Shown in pieces: positions 42,401 to 51,028 of a stretch of 64,000 nt of DNA. Source of the DNA: Bacteroidales bacterium. GTDB lineage: Bacteria; Bacteroidota; Bacteroidia; Bacteroidales; UBA932. The notes under the pieces are model-generated. The model worked only from the letters and a program-made list of their open reading frames with translations. It was not told the DNA's origin and did not search any database. Made by a program: the position numbers and the translations under genes. The DNA is taken from positions 124,001-188,000 of the forward strand of contig JAFWSX010000023.1 of the NCBI GenBank assembly GCA_017519185.1. The letters are read 5' to 3'. Positions within the stretch are counted from its first letter, which is position 1. Each line of letters opens with the position of its first letter.

Positions 42401-43981
42401 GGTCCGCTCGACAAGTTGGATATCACCTCAAGCTACGGACATCTCAACAACTTTGCAGGAAAGCTCAATTACACCCAGGTAAGGTATGGCATAGACGGCG
42501 ACTTTGACATAACTCCTCAGGGTGTCACTGTCCGCTCCGCAAGGATAACCGACGGCGTGAACGGCAACGGAACGATCAGCGGAGGCGTCAAGTTCGACCA
42601 TTTCCAGGATATCAGTCTTGACCTGAGGATGCGGGTCCGCAATATGGCAGCACTCAACACTACTGCCTCGGACAACCCCACTTTCTATGGAAAAGCCGTG
42701 GCGAGCAACGGAGACATCTCGCTGTCTGGCCCCATAAATGACATCAAGCTGAACGTGAACGCTGCCACCGGTCCTTCTTCGCTCCGTATCCCGCTCGGTT
42801 CAGTTACCGCTGCAACTCAGTCCATTCTCACGTTCATCAACAATGAAACGGCCCCGATACTCAGCACATATGACTCGCTGCTGCTGCGCCATTCCGCCGT
42901 GAAGAAAGGAAAGGACAAGACCCAGGGCAATTTCGGAGTCAACCTGCGTCTGCAGGCCACCAACGATGCCGAGATCAATATCGACATCGACAGGACCTCG
43001 GGCAACACGCTCAAGGCCAAAGGTGCCGGAGACATCAACATCAGCGTTCTAAACAATCAGTTTGACATAAGGGGCAACTACGGCATCGACGAGGGAAGCT
43101 TCAACTACAAGCTGCTCGGCCTCACCAACAAGTTGTTCACGATCAACAAGGGAGGTACCGTCAACTTCACCGGAGACGTGATGAACACGGACCTGGACAT
43201 TACGGCCCAGTACGACACCAAAGCTTCCATATCTCCTCTCCTGACCGACTCGATCTCTAATTCGGCGCGCAAGAATGTCAAGTGCCTGCTTGATGTGACC
43301 GGAAAGCTGTCGAATCCCCAGCTCGGATTCGACGTGGTGGTCCAGGACCTGGAGCCCACCATCCAGGCCCAGATACAGCCCGCCCTGATGACTGAGGAGA
43401 AACGCATGAAGCAGTTCGTCTCAGTCCTGCTTACCGGAAACTTCCTGCCTGACGACCAGTCCGGAATCTACAATGCCGCAACCAGAGTGAACTACCTCAA
43501 CATCGGCGAGCTGATGGCAAACCAGCTGAACGACATACTCGAGCAGCTCAACATCCCGATAGACCTCGGGCTCAACTACCAGAACAACGACAGCGGAAAT
43601 GACGTCGTAGACGTGGCCATCAGCACCCAGCTGTTCAACAACCGCGTGACCATCAACGGCAACATCGGCAACAGGCAGTACAACACCGCAGGCAAGAGCG
43701 ACGTGATGGGCGACATAGACATATCCATCAAGCTTGGAAAGAAAGGACGCACGAAACTCACTCTGTTCTCACACTCGGCCGATGATTTCAGCAGCTACCT
43801 CGACCAGACTCAGCGCAACGGCGCCGGTATTGCCTTCGGCAAGGAGTTTGACACTCTCAAAGAATTGTTCCAAGGTAATTCCGACAGGCCGCAACGTCGT
43901 GAACCCGGAGATAGGCAGCGCCCTGAAGGACGGCCTGCCCCTCGAGAGCGAGGGTCGCGTCCAGACAGGAATCGGGAGTAA
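39434..43981 (+). CDS. tamB: TamB/DUF490-type translocation and assembly protein
   Basis: Large AsmA/TamB-type protein, 1515 residues, which bridges inner and outer membranes and takes part in lipid transport or outer-membrane assembly. An N-terminal membrane anchor (about 6-26, LLGLLLLLLLLPVVAVVALQ) is followed by more than 1200 residues of beta-strand repeats forming the hydrophobic groove. The C-terminal DUF490 region is visible around residues 1180-1450 (RGNYGIDEGSFNYKLLGLTN, then FVSVLLTGNFLPDD). The last 40 residues are Arg/Pro-rich and lie opposite folP. The ATG at 39434 follows a TTG in the same frame. No tamA gene is adjacent. Confidence 0.93.
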   Translation: MKVLRKILLGLLLLLLLLPVVAVVALQLPRVQNHICRVVSKSVSSNLNGSIDFGEVYYQLFDRVILKDVVLKDEAQDTVARLGKLSLNVKLLKAITGHVTVNSLELSDALLNLEVDEEGTLNIAKIFPPSDKERDTTSKGILAYFDNVLVDVRNIKLNNSEVNLVRHTPDKPGIKKLELGERTIDWKDLHVKNLNLDISDIRYNLRNRSVSANVNGITLEESRGLRIEDLKFKAALDAAGIHLEKFRYLDNFSDIKLDYANALFEDFSDFSDFLHKVSLDCSLDDAKVSLASLGLYLPALDYLTLTLKANGKVKGPVANMKISSFTVDGPGTSHVELSGQLNGLPLSDLTIMSANISKCHFTTTDLEQIISSVAQQPLKKGTLSKFAPGTTFNFTGFMDGFFTDFVAYGGLSSNIGRVDVDLLCQSTPNVGFSMDGFMDASNFHLGKFLQNDKMGELSCSADLSGFASPAKDQSYFRMDSLYVSKFNFNEYDYKGITASGKLDSEGLEILARDDDPNLDFDLKADISNAKDGQRTYDVDMDLRKANLVALNLDKQEVSIVGMKLNGSVLQTGKDTFEGDIFINDLDCINATGLHDLGDIRLNASLLPSNQNLTLSSSFLNARLTGTTSISDIVKDAKYALLHNKLDTLLKAPKDALKYSGGQFGIDLRVADIRQLLAFVMPDLHIENGTSLSFQTDSTGSSTFTLKSDLLSFKDIYSRDLLLTFDSIDSTAFASIDADLIRIGSLVAYNNHLGAGIEDNQVKLDISYDNTGNEQSSKGNLKATVAFPDSSAAYKVLVALDKSGFVVDGKEWQIDPSSILIDKGRFNIRDFALESSGQYMKVNGVISDNPEEECTVDLNNFDMSLANIFLKEPLSLAGRLTGNARASALLGDYEMSADLAADSVYLSGNLLGDLLVKANWEEQNDKIDFSLLNTLQDRKVVDITGGLQPKDKLLSATARIDSLAASVLTPFISSIMSDLTGSLSLTAEVNGPLDKLDITSSYGHLNNFAGKLNYTQVRYGIDGDFDITPQGVTVRSARITDGVNGNGTISGGVKFDHFQDISLDLRMRVRNMAALNTTASDNPTFYGKAVASNGDISLSGPINDIKLNVNAATGPSSLRIPLGSVTAATQSILTFINNETAPILSTYDSLLLRHSAVKKGKDKTQGNFGVNLRLQATNDAEINIDIDRTSGNTLKAKGAGDINISVLNNQFDIRGNYGIDEGSFNYKLLGLTNKLFTINKGGTVNFTGDVMNTDLDITAQYDTKASISPLLTDSISNSARKNVKCLLDVTGKLSNPQLGFDVVVQDLEPTIQAQIQPALMTEEKRMKQFVSVLLTGNFLPDDQSGIYNAATRVNYLNIGELMANQLNDILEQLNIPIDLGLNYQNNDSGNDVVDVAISTQLFNNRVTINGNIGNRQYNTAGKSDVMGDIDISIKLGKKGRTKLTLFSHSADDFSSYLDQTQRNGAGIAFGKEFDTLKELFQGNSDRPQRREPGDRQRPEGRPAPRERGSRPDRNRE

Positions 43982-44642
43982 GCCCAAGCGGTTCCCACAC
44001 CATCCTCTTCCTCGATATTCCGACCAGCAGCGGCTTTCCGAGCTCCTTGAACTCACCGAGCCTTGCCAGCATCTCGAGATTCTGCCGGACATTCTTGGCG
44101 AAACCAAAGCCTGGATCCAGTATCCAATCCTCCACTCCTGCTTCTTCAGCCCTGCGGCCGAATGCCCTGAAATAGTCCTTGACGTCAGCGACCACATCGC
44201 CGTATGTGCACAACGAATCCATCGTCCGGCCATTCCCGCGGCTGTGCATCGCTATGTATGGCAGCCCGAGTTCGGCCACCGTATCGAGCATCCTGCCGTC
44301 GGCCTCTCCAGCCGAAATATCGTTCACCATAAAGGGGCCTATGCGGTCATAGCAGCGTCTGACGATTTCAGAAGAAAAAGTATCGACAGAGAAGCTGCAG
44401 TCCTGGAAATCGGACGAAATCACTCCGAGAACCGGACGAAGCCTCTTCCATTCCTCGGTCTCCCCGGGATAGACGCTTCCCGGCCGGGAACTGCAAGCAC
44501 CGATGTCGATGATGTCAGCTCCGTCACTGAACATGGAAGCGGCCCTGGCGCGGAAAGAATCCTCGTTTTCAACCCTGCTGTGTCGATAAAATGAATCGTC
44601 ATTCAGGTTAATGATTCCTATTATGTTAGTATCTTTGTACAC
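43857..44642 (-). CDS. folP: Dihydropteroate synthase
   Basis: Condenses p-aminobenzoate with dihydropterin pyrophosphate in folate synthesis; 261 residues. Motifs: IIGIINLNDDSF (about 7-18; usual form is GILNVTPDSF, so the conserved Asn-x-x-Asp is kept as N-L-N-D-D), GADIIDIGACSSRPG (about 41-55), the aminobenzoate lysine region at LGKPLLVGISRKRMV (about 204-218) and the C-terminal RVHDV (about 247-251). The start appears to be GTG at 44642 with no better ATG. The gene overlaps the 3' end of tamB by 125 bp, an unusually long convergent overlap. Confidence 0.93.
   Translation of the reverse strand: MYKDTNIIGIINLNDDSFYRHSRVENEDSFRARAASMFSDGADIIDIGACSSRPGSVYPGETEEWKRLRPVLGVISSDFQDCSFSVDTFSSEIVRRCYDRIGPFMVNDISAGEADGRMLDTVAELGLPYIAMHSRGNGRTMDSLCTYGDVVADVKDYFRAFGRRAEEAGVEDWILDPGFGFAKNVRQNLEMLARLGEFKELGKPLLVGISRKRMVWEPLGLTPDSCLDATLALEGQAVLQGAAYLRVHDVAACRNYLGTIL
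44630..44637 (+). promoter_or_regulatory. -7 element of tmk
   Basis: TATCTTTG, full match, 26 nt before the tmk ATG at 44664. It lies inside the first codons of the divergent folP gene. No TTTG at -33. Confidence 0.45.
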
Positions 44643-44646
44643 AATG

Positions 44647-44654
44647 CAAATATA
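44647..44654 (-). promoter_or_regulatory. -7 element of folP
   Basis: Minus strand TATATTTG, full match, 4 nt before the GTG start of folP. It lies within the leader of tmk, so the two divergent promoters overlap. Confidence 0.45.
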
Positions 44655-44663
44655 TACAATTAA

Positions 44664-45344
44664 ATGCTCATAGTTCTCGAAGGGCTGGATGGCGCAGGCA
44701 AATCCACCCAGGTAAAAATGCTTGACGAATATCTGCAGTCAGCAGGCAAGAAGACCAGATTCCTGCATTTCCCAAGATATGAAGCTCCCATATACGGAGA
44801 CCTGATCGCCAGGTTCCTCAGAGGCGACTTCGGTGACAACGACACGGTGCATCCGCAACTGGTAGCCCTGCTGTATTCACTCGACCGGATCGACGCCGCT
44901 CCTGTCATAAGGCAATGGCTGGATGACGGATACTGCGTGATCCTGGACAGATATGTATATTCCAACATTGCTTTCCAGTGCGCAAAGCTGCCTGACAAGG
45001 AGCAGTCCGACAAGCTCCGCGAGTGGATTTTCAATTATGAATACAAAGTGTCAGGCATTCCCGAGCCCGATTTCAACATCTTCCTCGACGTGCCCATCGT
45101 GTTTGTAGACCGCCAGCTTAAGCGCAACCGCGTCGGCAGCGACCGCGACTACCTCGACGGCAAGAGCGACATCCACGAGTCCAGCATCGAATTCCAGAAG
45201 AAAGTCAGGAACATCTACCTCAGGCAGTGCGAACTCGACAGCCAGTTCATCCGCATAGACTGCGCCGGCACAGACGGAGACATCCTTCCGGCAGAAGTCA
45301 TTTTCAACGATCTTAAACAAATCATATCCCAAAGACTCAAATGA
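44664..45344 (+). CDS. tmk: Thymidylate kinase
   Basis: Phosphorylates dTMP to dTDP. 226 residues. P-loop GLDGAGKST (7-15), the DR(Y/H) motif in ILDRYVYSNIAFQCAKL (about 93-109) and the lid segment RQLKRNRVGSDRDYLDG (about 150-166). It starts an operon with a MauE/DoxX protein (ATGA overlap of 4 bp) and dipeptidyl peptidase III. Confidence 0.95.
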   Translation: MLIVLEGLDGAGKSTQVKMLDEYLQSAGKKTRFLHFPRYEAPIYGDLIARFLRGDFGDNDTVHPQLVALLYSLDRIDAAPVIRQWLDDGYCVILDRYVYSNIAFQCAKLPDKEQSDKLREWIFNYEYKVSGIPEPDFNIFLDVPIVFVDRQLKRNRVGSDRDYLDGKSDIHESSIEFQKKVRNIYLRQCELDSQFIRIDCAGTDGDILPAEVIFNDLKQIISQRLK

Positions 45345-46570
45345 GATTCCTCCGGGCCATATGCAGGCTGGTCTTCGGCCTCACCTTCATTTTTTCAGGT
45401 TTCGTAAAACTTTTGTCCCCTGTCGGGACTTCACTCATCCTTCAGGAATATTTCTCAGCCTTGCATCTGGGCTTCCTCTCCGGAACCGCCCTGTATGCAG
45501 GTATGCTGCTGGCGGTATGCGAATTCGTGACAGGTATGTGCGTCCTGCTGTCTGTCCGCATTAGGGTGTTCTCGGGCATAGGTTTCTATATGTGCTGCTT
45601 CTTCACCCTGCTTACGCTGTATCTCGCTCTGTTCAACCCCATCAGCGACTGCGGATGCTTCGGTGAGGCCGTGCATCTCACCAATTGGCAGACCTTCTTC
45701 AAGAACCTTATCCTGCTGCCGTGCATAGCACTGATCTATTTCCAGCGCAAGAAGATTCCCCCCATCGCAAACCGTGCGGTGGAATGGGTTTTCGCAGGGT
45801 TCTTCATCGTGGCGGCAGTGGCCTTGTGGCTTCATTCCCATCTGGCGGTTCCGATGTACGAGTTCACTCCCTACAAGACCGGAGCTTATGTTTCAACCGA
45901 AGAGGACGAGGCCGACTTCGAGACCACTTTCATCTACGAGAAGGATGGCAGGCAGGAGAGTTTCAGCCTTGAGAACCTTCCCGACTCAACCTGGAACTAT
46001 GTGGAGACCGTCACTAATATGACCGGCACCGCCGGACAGTATTCAGACTTCATCATACAGGACAACGAAGGCAATGACGTCGCACCCTTCATCCTGGCCA
46101 GCGAAGATGTCATCCTTGTTTCGATCTACGATCCCGACAAACTCAGGGAGAAAGACTGGCAGCGGATAGTATCCTTTACCGAGAAAGCCCTTGCCGCAGG
46201 AGCTGACATTTTCTTCGCCTCAGCTACCGGCAGTAACGGCATCCCTGCAGGCTTCCCCTTCGAAGTAGGATATGCGGACCGCAAACTGCTGCTGACCTTG
46301 AACCGTGCCAACGGAGGAGCGACGCTATTCAGCGACAGCTATATCGCCCAGAAATGGACGCCTGCCACTATGGACAAGGCCAGCCTCGAGGACATCCTGG
46401 CTGACGACGGAGAGACCCTGGTGGTCCGTAACGCCATCCGAGGCAATGTCCTGGCATCCTGCCTTGTTCTCGGAATAGTCCTGGCGCTGTTCCTCATCTA
46501 CTACATCTGCAAGATCAGCTATAAATACTCTACCCTTAACAAGGGCAACAAAAAAGAAGATGAAGCATAA
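45341..46570 (+). CDS. MauE/DoxX-like membrane protein with a periplasmic domain
   Basis: 409 residues. The first about 175 residues form a four- or five-helix DoxX/MauE-type membrane domain with the redox-type motif DCGCFGE near residue 105. A soluble region of about 190 residues follows, probably periplasmic (from EFTPYKTGAY). A last membrane helix is at about 370-392 (LASCLVLGIVLALFLIYYIC) with a lysine-rich tail. The cysteine pair suggests a role in thiol-disulfide exchange, as in MauE, but this is inference. It is conserved in Bacteroidales next to housekeeping genes. Overlaps tmk by 4 bp and the peptidase by 11 bp. Confidence 0.82.
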   Translation: MRFLRAICRLVFGLTFIFSGFVKLLSPVGTSLILQEYFSALHLGFLSGTALYAGMLLAVCEFVTGMCVLLSVRIRVFSGIGFYMCCFFTLLTLYLALFNPISDCGCFGEAVHLTNWQTFFKNLILLPCIALIYFQRKKIPPIANRAVEWVFAGFFIVAAVALWLHSHLAVPMYEFTPYKTGAYVSTEEDEADFETTFIYEKDGRQESFSLENLPDSTWNYVETVTNMTGTAGQYSDFIIQDNEGNDVAPFILASEDVILVSIYDPDKLREKDWQRIVSFTEKALAAGADIFFASATGSNGIPAGFPFEVGYADRKLLLTLNRANGGATLFSDSYIAQKWTPATMDKASLEDILADDGETLVVRNAIRGNVLASCLVLGIVLALFLIYYICKISYKYSTLNKGNKKEDEA

Positions 46571-48548
46571 AATACTACCTGTTATGGCAATTGTCTGCAT
46601 ACTTGCCTCTTCCTGCGACCGGACACAGGCTCCATCTGAATTCAGATACAGTCTCGACGAATTCGCAGACCTCGAAGTCATAAGATACCAGATACCCGAC
46701 TGGGAGAATCTCTCTTTCGGGCAGAAACAGTATATCTACTACCTGAGCGAAGCCGCCAAATACGGGCGGGACATAATCTGGGAGCAGAACTACCATTACA
46801 ACCTCCCGATCCGCAAGGCTCTGGAAAAGATCATCAGAACGTACAGCGGCGACAAGCAGTCCAAAGAATGGCAGGACTTCATGGTCTATGCCAAGAGGGT
46901 GTTCTTCAGCAACGGAATCCATCACCACTACGGCGAGCACAAGTTCTTTCCGGACTGTCCCAGGGAATTCATGGAATCCCTTTTCTCGGCTGCAGGCTGC
47001 GACAAGTCTCTTGTAGAGATCATCTACAATCCCCAGATCGCCCCTTTCAGGAGATATCAGGGCGAAGGGGTTGACCTTATCAAGGCATCAGCCAATCACC
47101 TTTATGAGGGCGTAAGCCAGAAAGAGGCAGAGGCATTCTACAACGCGATGGAAGACCCGAATGACCCGGAGCCCGTTTCCTACGGCCTCAACAGCCGGCT
47201 CGTGAAACGCCCTGACGGCACGCTTGAAGAGCTGAAATACACCACAGGCGGCCTGTACGGCAAGGCCCTCTCCAAGATTGTGGAGAATCTCGAAGCTGCC
47301 GCAGCAGTTGCGGAGAATGACGCACAGAGGAAGTACATCGCCGAGCTGGTGGACTACTACCGCACCGGCGATCTCAAGACCTGGGACAAATACAACATCA
47401 GCTGGGTGAATGACACCCTTTCCGCCGTAGATTTCATCAACGGTTTCATCGAAGTATACGGTGACCCTCTGGGATTCAAGGGCAACTTTGAGGCAATGGT
47501 CAACGTCCGTGACGAAGACGCATCGCAGCGCACGGTTACGATCAGCGAGAATGCCCAATGGTTCGAGGACCACTCACCTGTCGATCCGAGATTCCGGAAG
47601 GCCAAGGTCAAGGGCATCTCCGCCAAAGTCATAAATGCGTTGTGCCTTGCCGGAGACACCTACCCTTCTACCGCCATAGGCATCAACCTGCCCAATGCAG
47701 ACTGGATCAGGAAGGAGCACGGCTCGAAATCCGTAACGATAGCCAACATCACAGAGGCCTACGACAAAGCAGCGAATGAAAAGGAGAACAGCGTACTCAA
47801 GGAGTTTGCGTGGGACGAGGCCGAAATCGAAAGGGCAAAGGAATTTGAATACATCACGGACAATCTCCATACCGACCTTCACGAATGCCTCGGCCACGGC
47901 TCCGGCCAACTGCTTGAAGGCACTCCTTCAAATGCCCTGAAAGAATACAGCTCTACTCTGGAAGAGGCGCGAGCCGACCTGTTCGCTCTGTGGTACCTTG
48001 CCGACCCTAAACTCGTCGAGCTCGGTCTGCTGGACAATCCTGATGCATACAAGGCACAGTACGACAGCTATATCCGCAACGGCATCTTCACACAGTTCAC
48101 CAGGATTGAACTTGGCAAGCAGAACACCGAGGCGCATATGCAGAACCGTAAGCTTATCGCAGACTGGTGCTTCGAGCAAGGCGCAGCGCAGAATGTCATA
48201 GAAAAGCGCAGACGCGGCGGCAAGACCTATTTCGTGATCAACGACTACCAGGCGCTGAGGAATCTGTTCGGCAGGCTTCTCGCCGAGATACAGCGCATCA
48301 AGAGCGAAGGCGACTACGCTGCCGGCAAGGCATTGGTTGAGAAATACGCAGTGAACATCGACCCGGAACTGCACCGTGAAGTACTCGAAAGATATGCCGC
48401 CCTTCAGCTGAAACCTTACAGAGGATTCGTCAATCCGGACATCGTTCCTGTCGTGAAAAACGGAAAGGTTATCGACTACCGCATAGATTATTGCACGGAT
48501 TTTGTAGCGCAGCAGCTCGAATACGGAGAAAAGTACTCAACTTTATAA
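46560..48548 (+). CDS. Dipeptidyl peptidase III (M49) lipoprotein
   Basis: Zinc exopeptidase that removes N-terminal dipeptides, 662 residues. A lipoprotein signal ends at Cys19 (ILASSC), so it acts outside the cytoplasm. The M49 zinc motif is HECLGH at 441-446 (family form HELLGH), and the second motif is EEARAD (468-473; usual EECRAD/E). The upstream core includes YGLNSRLVKRPDG (about 208-220). Overlaps the upstream gene by 11 bp. No terminator was seen after it. Confidence 0.94.
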   Translation: MKHKILPVMAIVCILASSCDRTQAPSEFRYSLDEFADLEVIRYQIPDWENLSFGQKQYIYYLSEAAKYGRDIIWEQNYHYNLPIRKALEKIIRTYSGDKQSKEWQDFMVYAKRVFFSNGIHHHYGEHKFFPDCPREFMESLFSAAGCDKSLVEIIYNPQIAPFRRYQGEGVDLIKASANHLYEGVSQKEAEAFYNAMEDPNDPEPVSYGLNSRLVKRPDGTLEELKYTTGGLYGKALSKIVENLEAAAAVAENDAQRKYIAELVDYYRTGDLKTWDKYNISWVNDTLSAVDFINGFIEVYGDPLGFKGNFEAMVNVRDEDASQRTVTISENAQWFEDHSPVDPRFRKAKVKGISAKVINALCLAGDTYPSTAIGINLPNADWIRKEHGSKSVTIANITEAYDKAANEKENSVLKEFAWDEAEIERAKEFEYITDNLHTDLHECLGHGSGQLLEGTPSNALKEYSSTLEEARADLFALWYLADPKLVELGLLDNPDAYKAQYDSYIRNGIFTQFTRIELGKQNTEAHMQNRKLIADWCFEQGAAQNVIEKRRRGGKTYFVINDYQALRNLFGRLLAEIQRIKSEGDYAAGKALVEKYAVNIDPELHREVLERYAALQLKPYRGFVNPDIVPVVKNGKVIDYRIDYCTDFVAQQLEYGEKYSTL

Positions 48549-48557
48549 CCCGCTGGC

Positions 48558-48588
48558 TTTGAATTATTAGAATAAATTCTTAACTTTC
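48558..48588 (+). promoter_or_regulatory. Promoter of the Gfo/Idh-DUF1080 operon
   Basis: TTTG (48558-48561), 19 bp, TAACTTTC (48581-48588), one mismatch in -7. Leader about 40 nt, A/T-rich, to the ATG at 48633. Confidence 0.6.
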
Positions 48589-48632
48589 GACGAATTTTTG
48601 GCTTTATTCAACCTTAATATCAAAAACACAAT

Positions 48633-50246
48633 ATGAAAGATTTTTCAAGACGTCAATTCCTCAAGACTGCAGGCGTAGCTACAGCCGGTGCAGTTCTTAC
48701 CGGTTCTGCAGCAAGTGCAGCCAGCAAAGCCGGCGCTTTCAACCCTGTCCAGACTGAGCTGGAAGCTGCAAAGGCTGACGGACAGAAAGTCCGTCTGGCT
48801 TGTATCGGTGCTGCCAACCAGGCTGCATCTGACATCGGTCAGTTCGACCGTTCAGGTATCTGCGAGATCACCTGCATCTGTGATGTGGACATCAAGAGCG
48901 CAGGATGCCAGCGTACCATCGCCAACCATCCCAAGGCAAAAGTTTTCACTGATTTCAGGGAAATGTTCGACAAGGCTCACAACGACTTCGACGCCGTTCT
49001 CGTAGCCATCCCGGACTTCGCACACTTCCCTGCTGCAATGCTCGCCATTTCTTATGGCAAGAGTGTTTATATCGAGAAGCCCATGTGCCGTACATTCAAC
49101 GAAGCCGAGCTCCTCTGCGACATAGCCAACCGTCATCCGGAAGCTGCCACCCAGGTCGGTAACCAGGGTCACTCAGGCGAGAACTACTTCCAGTTCAAGG
49201 CCTGGTATGAAGCCGGTATCATCAACGACTGCCGCAAGATCACTGCTCACTTCAACAACTGGCGCCGCTGGTATCCTTACGATCCGGCTATCACCAAATT
49301 CCCGGAGGCTGAGCCTATTCCCGACGGAATGGACTGGGACACCTGGCTGACTACTGCCAAGTTCCACGAGTTCAACGGCAAATATCACCCTGGCAACTGG
49401 CGTGGCTGGTATGACTTCGGTATGGGAGCAATTGGTGACTGGGCTGCCCACATCATCGACACTCCCCACCAGTTCCTCCGTCTTGGTGTTCCTTACGAAG
49501 TTGATCCTATCCACGTAGTGAACCACAACGACTTCTTCTTCCCGTTCGAGACCACTTTACGTTTCAAATTCGCCGCACGCGGCAAATTGCCTGAGTGCGA
49601 AGTTACCTGGTATGACGGCGAGAAGAACATTCCTGAGCTTCCTAACGGATACTGGGATACTGAAACCAATGCAGACAGCAACATCCCCGCAATCACCGTC
49701 AACGGCCAGACTGTCGACCCGAGAAGCCTCGGCGGCGCAGCCGGTCAGAGACCTCAGGGCGGCCAGGGTGGTCAGAGACCTCAAGGCGGCCAGAGACCTG
49801 CCGGTGGCGGCCAGAGGCCTGCTGCCGCAGCAGCTCCCGCAGCCAACGGTCCGCGCGTTCCTTCACCCGGCAGTGAGCTTTACTGCAAGGGTCCGGACGG
49901 AAAAGACCTCGTTATCAAACGTGGTTCTCACGCCGCTGCATCTCAGATCATCGGCGAAGCAAGGGCCAAGGAACTCGAGAAATATATGCCTCAGGTTCCT
50001 GAGTCACCTTCTAATCACTACGAGAACTTCCTTCTCGGAGCAATGGGAAGAGAAAAGACCCGTTCTTCAATTCAGGTATTCACCCCGCTGGCTCAGATGT
50101 TCTCACTTGGCACAATCGCCATGCGTCTGAACAGGAAGATCATCTTCGACAATGTAACCAAGTCCTGCGTAGGTGACCGCTTCGCAACAGCTCTGCTTTG
50201 CGACCAGCCGCCGAGAAAGGGTTGGGAAGAATTCTACAAACTCTAA
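48633..50246 (+). CDS. Tat-exported Gfo/Idh/MocA oxidoreductase with a GQRP-repeat insertion
   Basis: 537-residue NAD(P)-dependent sugar oxidoreductase of the Gfo/Idh/MocA family. The N-terminus SRRQFLKTAGVATAGAVLTG (5-24) is a Tat signal. The cofactor loop reads CIGAANQAA instead of the usual GxGxxG, and the catalytic-region EKP motif is at VYIEKPMCRT (about 147-156). Residues about 370-410 form a low-complexity insertion built from GQRPQGG units. Cofactor must be carried folded through the Tat system. In characterised Bacteroides systems such enzymes oxidise sugars at C3 before DUF1080 proteins cleave the glycoside, and a DUF1080 gene follows 2 bp later. Confidence 0.88.
   Translation: MKDFSRRQFLKTAGVATAGAVLTGSAASAASKAGAFNPVQTELEAAKADGQKVRLACIGAANQAASDIGQFDRSGICEITCICDVDIKSAGCQRTIANHPKAKVFTDFREMFDKAHNDFDAVLVAIPDFAHFPAAMLAISYGKSVYIEKPMCRTFNEAELLCDIANRHPEAATQVGNQGHSGENYFQFKAWYEAGIINDCRKITAHFNNWRRWYPYDPAITKFPEAEPIPDGMDWDTWLTTAKFHEFNGKYHPGNWRGWYDFGMGAIGDWAAHIIDTPHQFLRLGVPYEVDPIHVVNHNDFFFPFETTLRFKFAARGKLPECEVTWYDGEKNIPELPNGYWDTETNADSNIPAITVNGQTVDPRSLGGAAGQRPQGGQGGQRPQGGQRPAGGGQRPAAAAAPAANGPRVPSPGSELYCKGPDGKDLVIKRGSHAAASQIIGEARAKELEKYMPQVPESPSNHYENFLLGAMGREKTRSSIQVFTPLAQMFSLGTIAMRLNRKIIFDNVTKSCVGDRFATALLCDQPPRKGWEEFYKL
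49738..49845 (+). repeat. In-frame tandem repeat encoding GQRP-type units
   Basis: At least four imperfect copies of an 18-24 base unit around GGCCAGAGACCT/GGTCAGAGACCT, inside the first Gfo/Idh/MocA gene. The repeat keeps the reading frame and encodes Gly/Gln/Arg/Pro followed by an Ala run. Confidence 0.75.
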
Positions 50247-50248
50247 TC

Positions 50249-51028
50249 ATGAAGAATTCTCTCCTCGTTTTTGCAGTTGTTCTGCTGGCCTTCGCACAAA
50301 GTTGCGACAGGCCGGCTGACAACAGCAAATATTTCAATCTTGACCAGGTTGTCACTGAAGACAACGTGCTAACCAAGGCTGAGAAAGCCCAGGGATGGCA
50401 GTTGCTCTTCGACGGCAAGTCTTTCGATGGCTGGCACATTGCCGGCACCGACCACCAGCCCGACAGCGTATGGCACGTGTCTGACGGACAGATTGTCCTT
50501 GACAAAAGAAAACCCTTCGCCCGCGGAGCAGGTGACATTGTTACAGACCAGGTGTTCAAGAATTTCATCGTCAAGGTCGATTTCAAAATTACCGAAGGCG
50601 CCAACAGCGGCCTGAAGTATTTTGTAGACCCCGCTATGGAAAGCATCCCTGGAGGCGCCTCAATCGGCTGCGAGTTCCAGATGCTTGATGACGAGCGCCA
50701 TCCCGACGCCAAAGCCGGCGTCAAGGGCAACCGCACCCTGTCATCACTCTACGACCTGATTCCCGCCCAGAAGGAGAACGCCAATTTCAACCTTTATGAC
50801 TTCAACACCGCTATGGTCTATGTCAACGGCAATCACGTGGAGCATTGGCTCAACGGTGTCAAAGTTGTTGAATACGAGCGCAACACCCAGGAATGGAATG
50901 CTCTTGTTGCCTACAGCAAATACCGCAACTATCCCAACTTCGGCAATGCCGAGTTCGGACATCTGCTGCTTCAGGACCACTCCGACCATGTTTATTTCAA
51001 GAACATAAAGATTAAAGTATTAGACTAA
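50249..51028 (+). CDS. DUF1080 lipoprotein (3-keto-glycoside hydrolase-like)
   Basis: 259 residues, concanavalin-like (DUF1080, 3-keto-disaccharide hydrolase) domain behind a lipoprotein signal ending at Cys19 (AFAQSC). Start at 50249 chosen because it gives the signal peptide and follows the upstream stop by 2 bp. Family hallmarks: GWQLLFDGKSFDGWHIAG (about 50-67), DFKITEGANSGLKYFV (about 111-126), HVEHWLNGVKVVEYE (about 194-208). In known systems these lyase-like enzymes release aglycone from 3-keto sugars made by Gfo/Idh/MocA partners. The stop codon is immediately followed by the next ATG. Confidence 0.88.
   Translation: MKNSLLVFAVVLLAFAQSCDRPADNSKYFNLDQVVTEDNVLTKAEKAQGWQLLFDGKSFDGWHIAGTDHQPDSVWHVSDGQIVLDKRKPFARGAGDIVTDQVFKNFIVKVDFKITEGANSGLKYFVDPAMESIPGGASIGCEFQMLDDERHPDAKAGVKGNRTLSSLYDLIPAQKENANFNLYDFNTAMVYVNGNHVEHWLNGVKVVEYERNTQEWNALVAYSKYRNYPNFGNAEFGHLLLQDHSDHVYFKNIKIKVLD

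Noticed and set aside
39653-43761. Many antisense ORFs across tamB
   Set aside because: Low-complexity antisense frames caused by codon bias; none shows a domain or start context.
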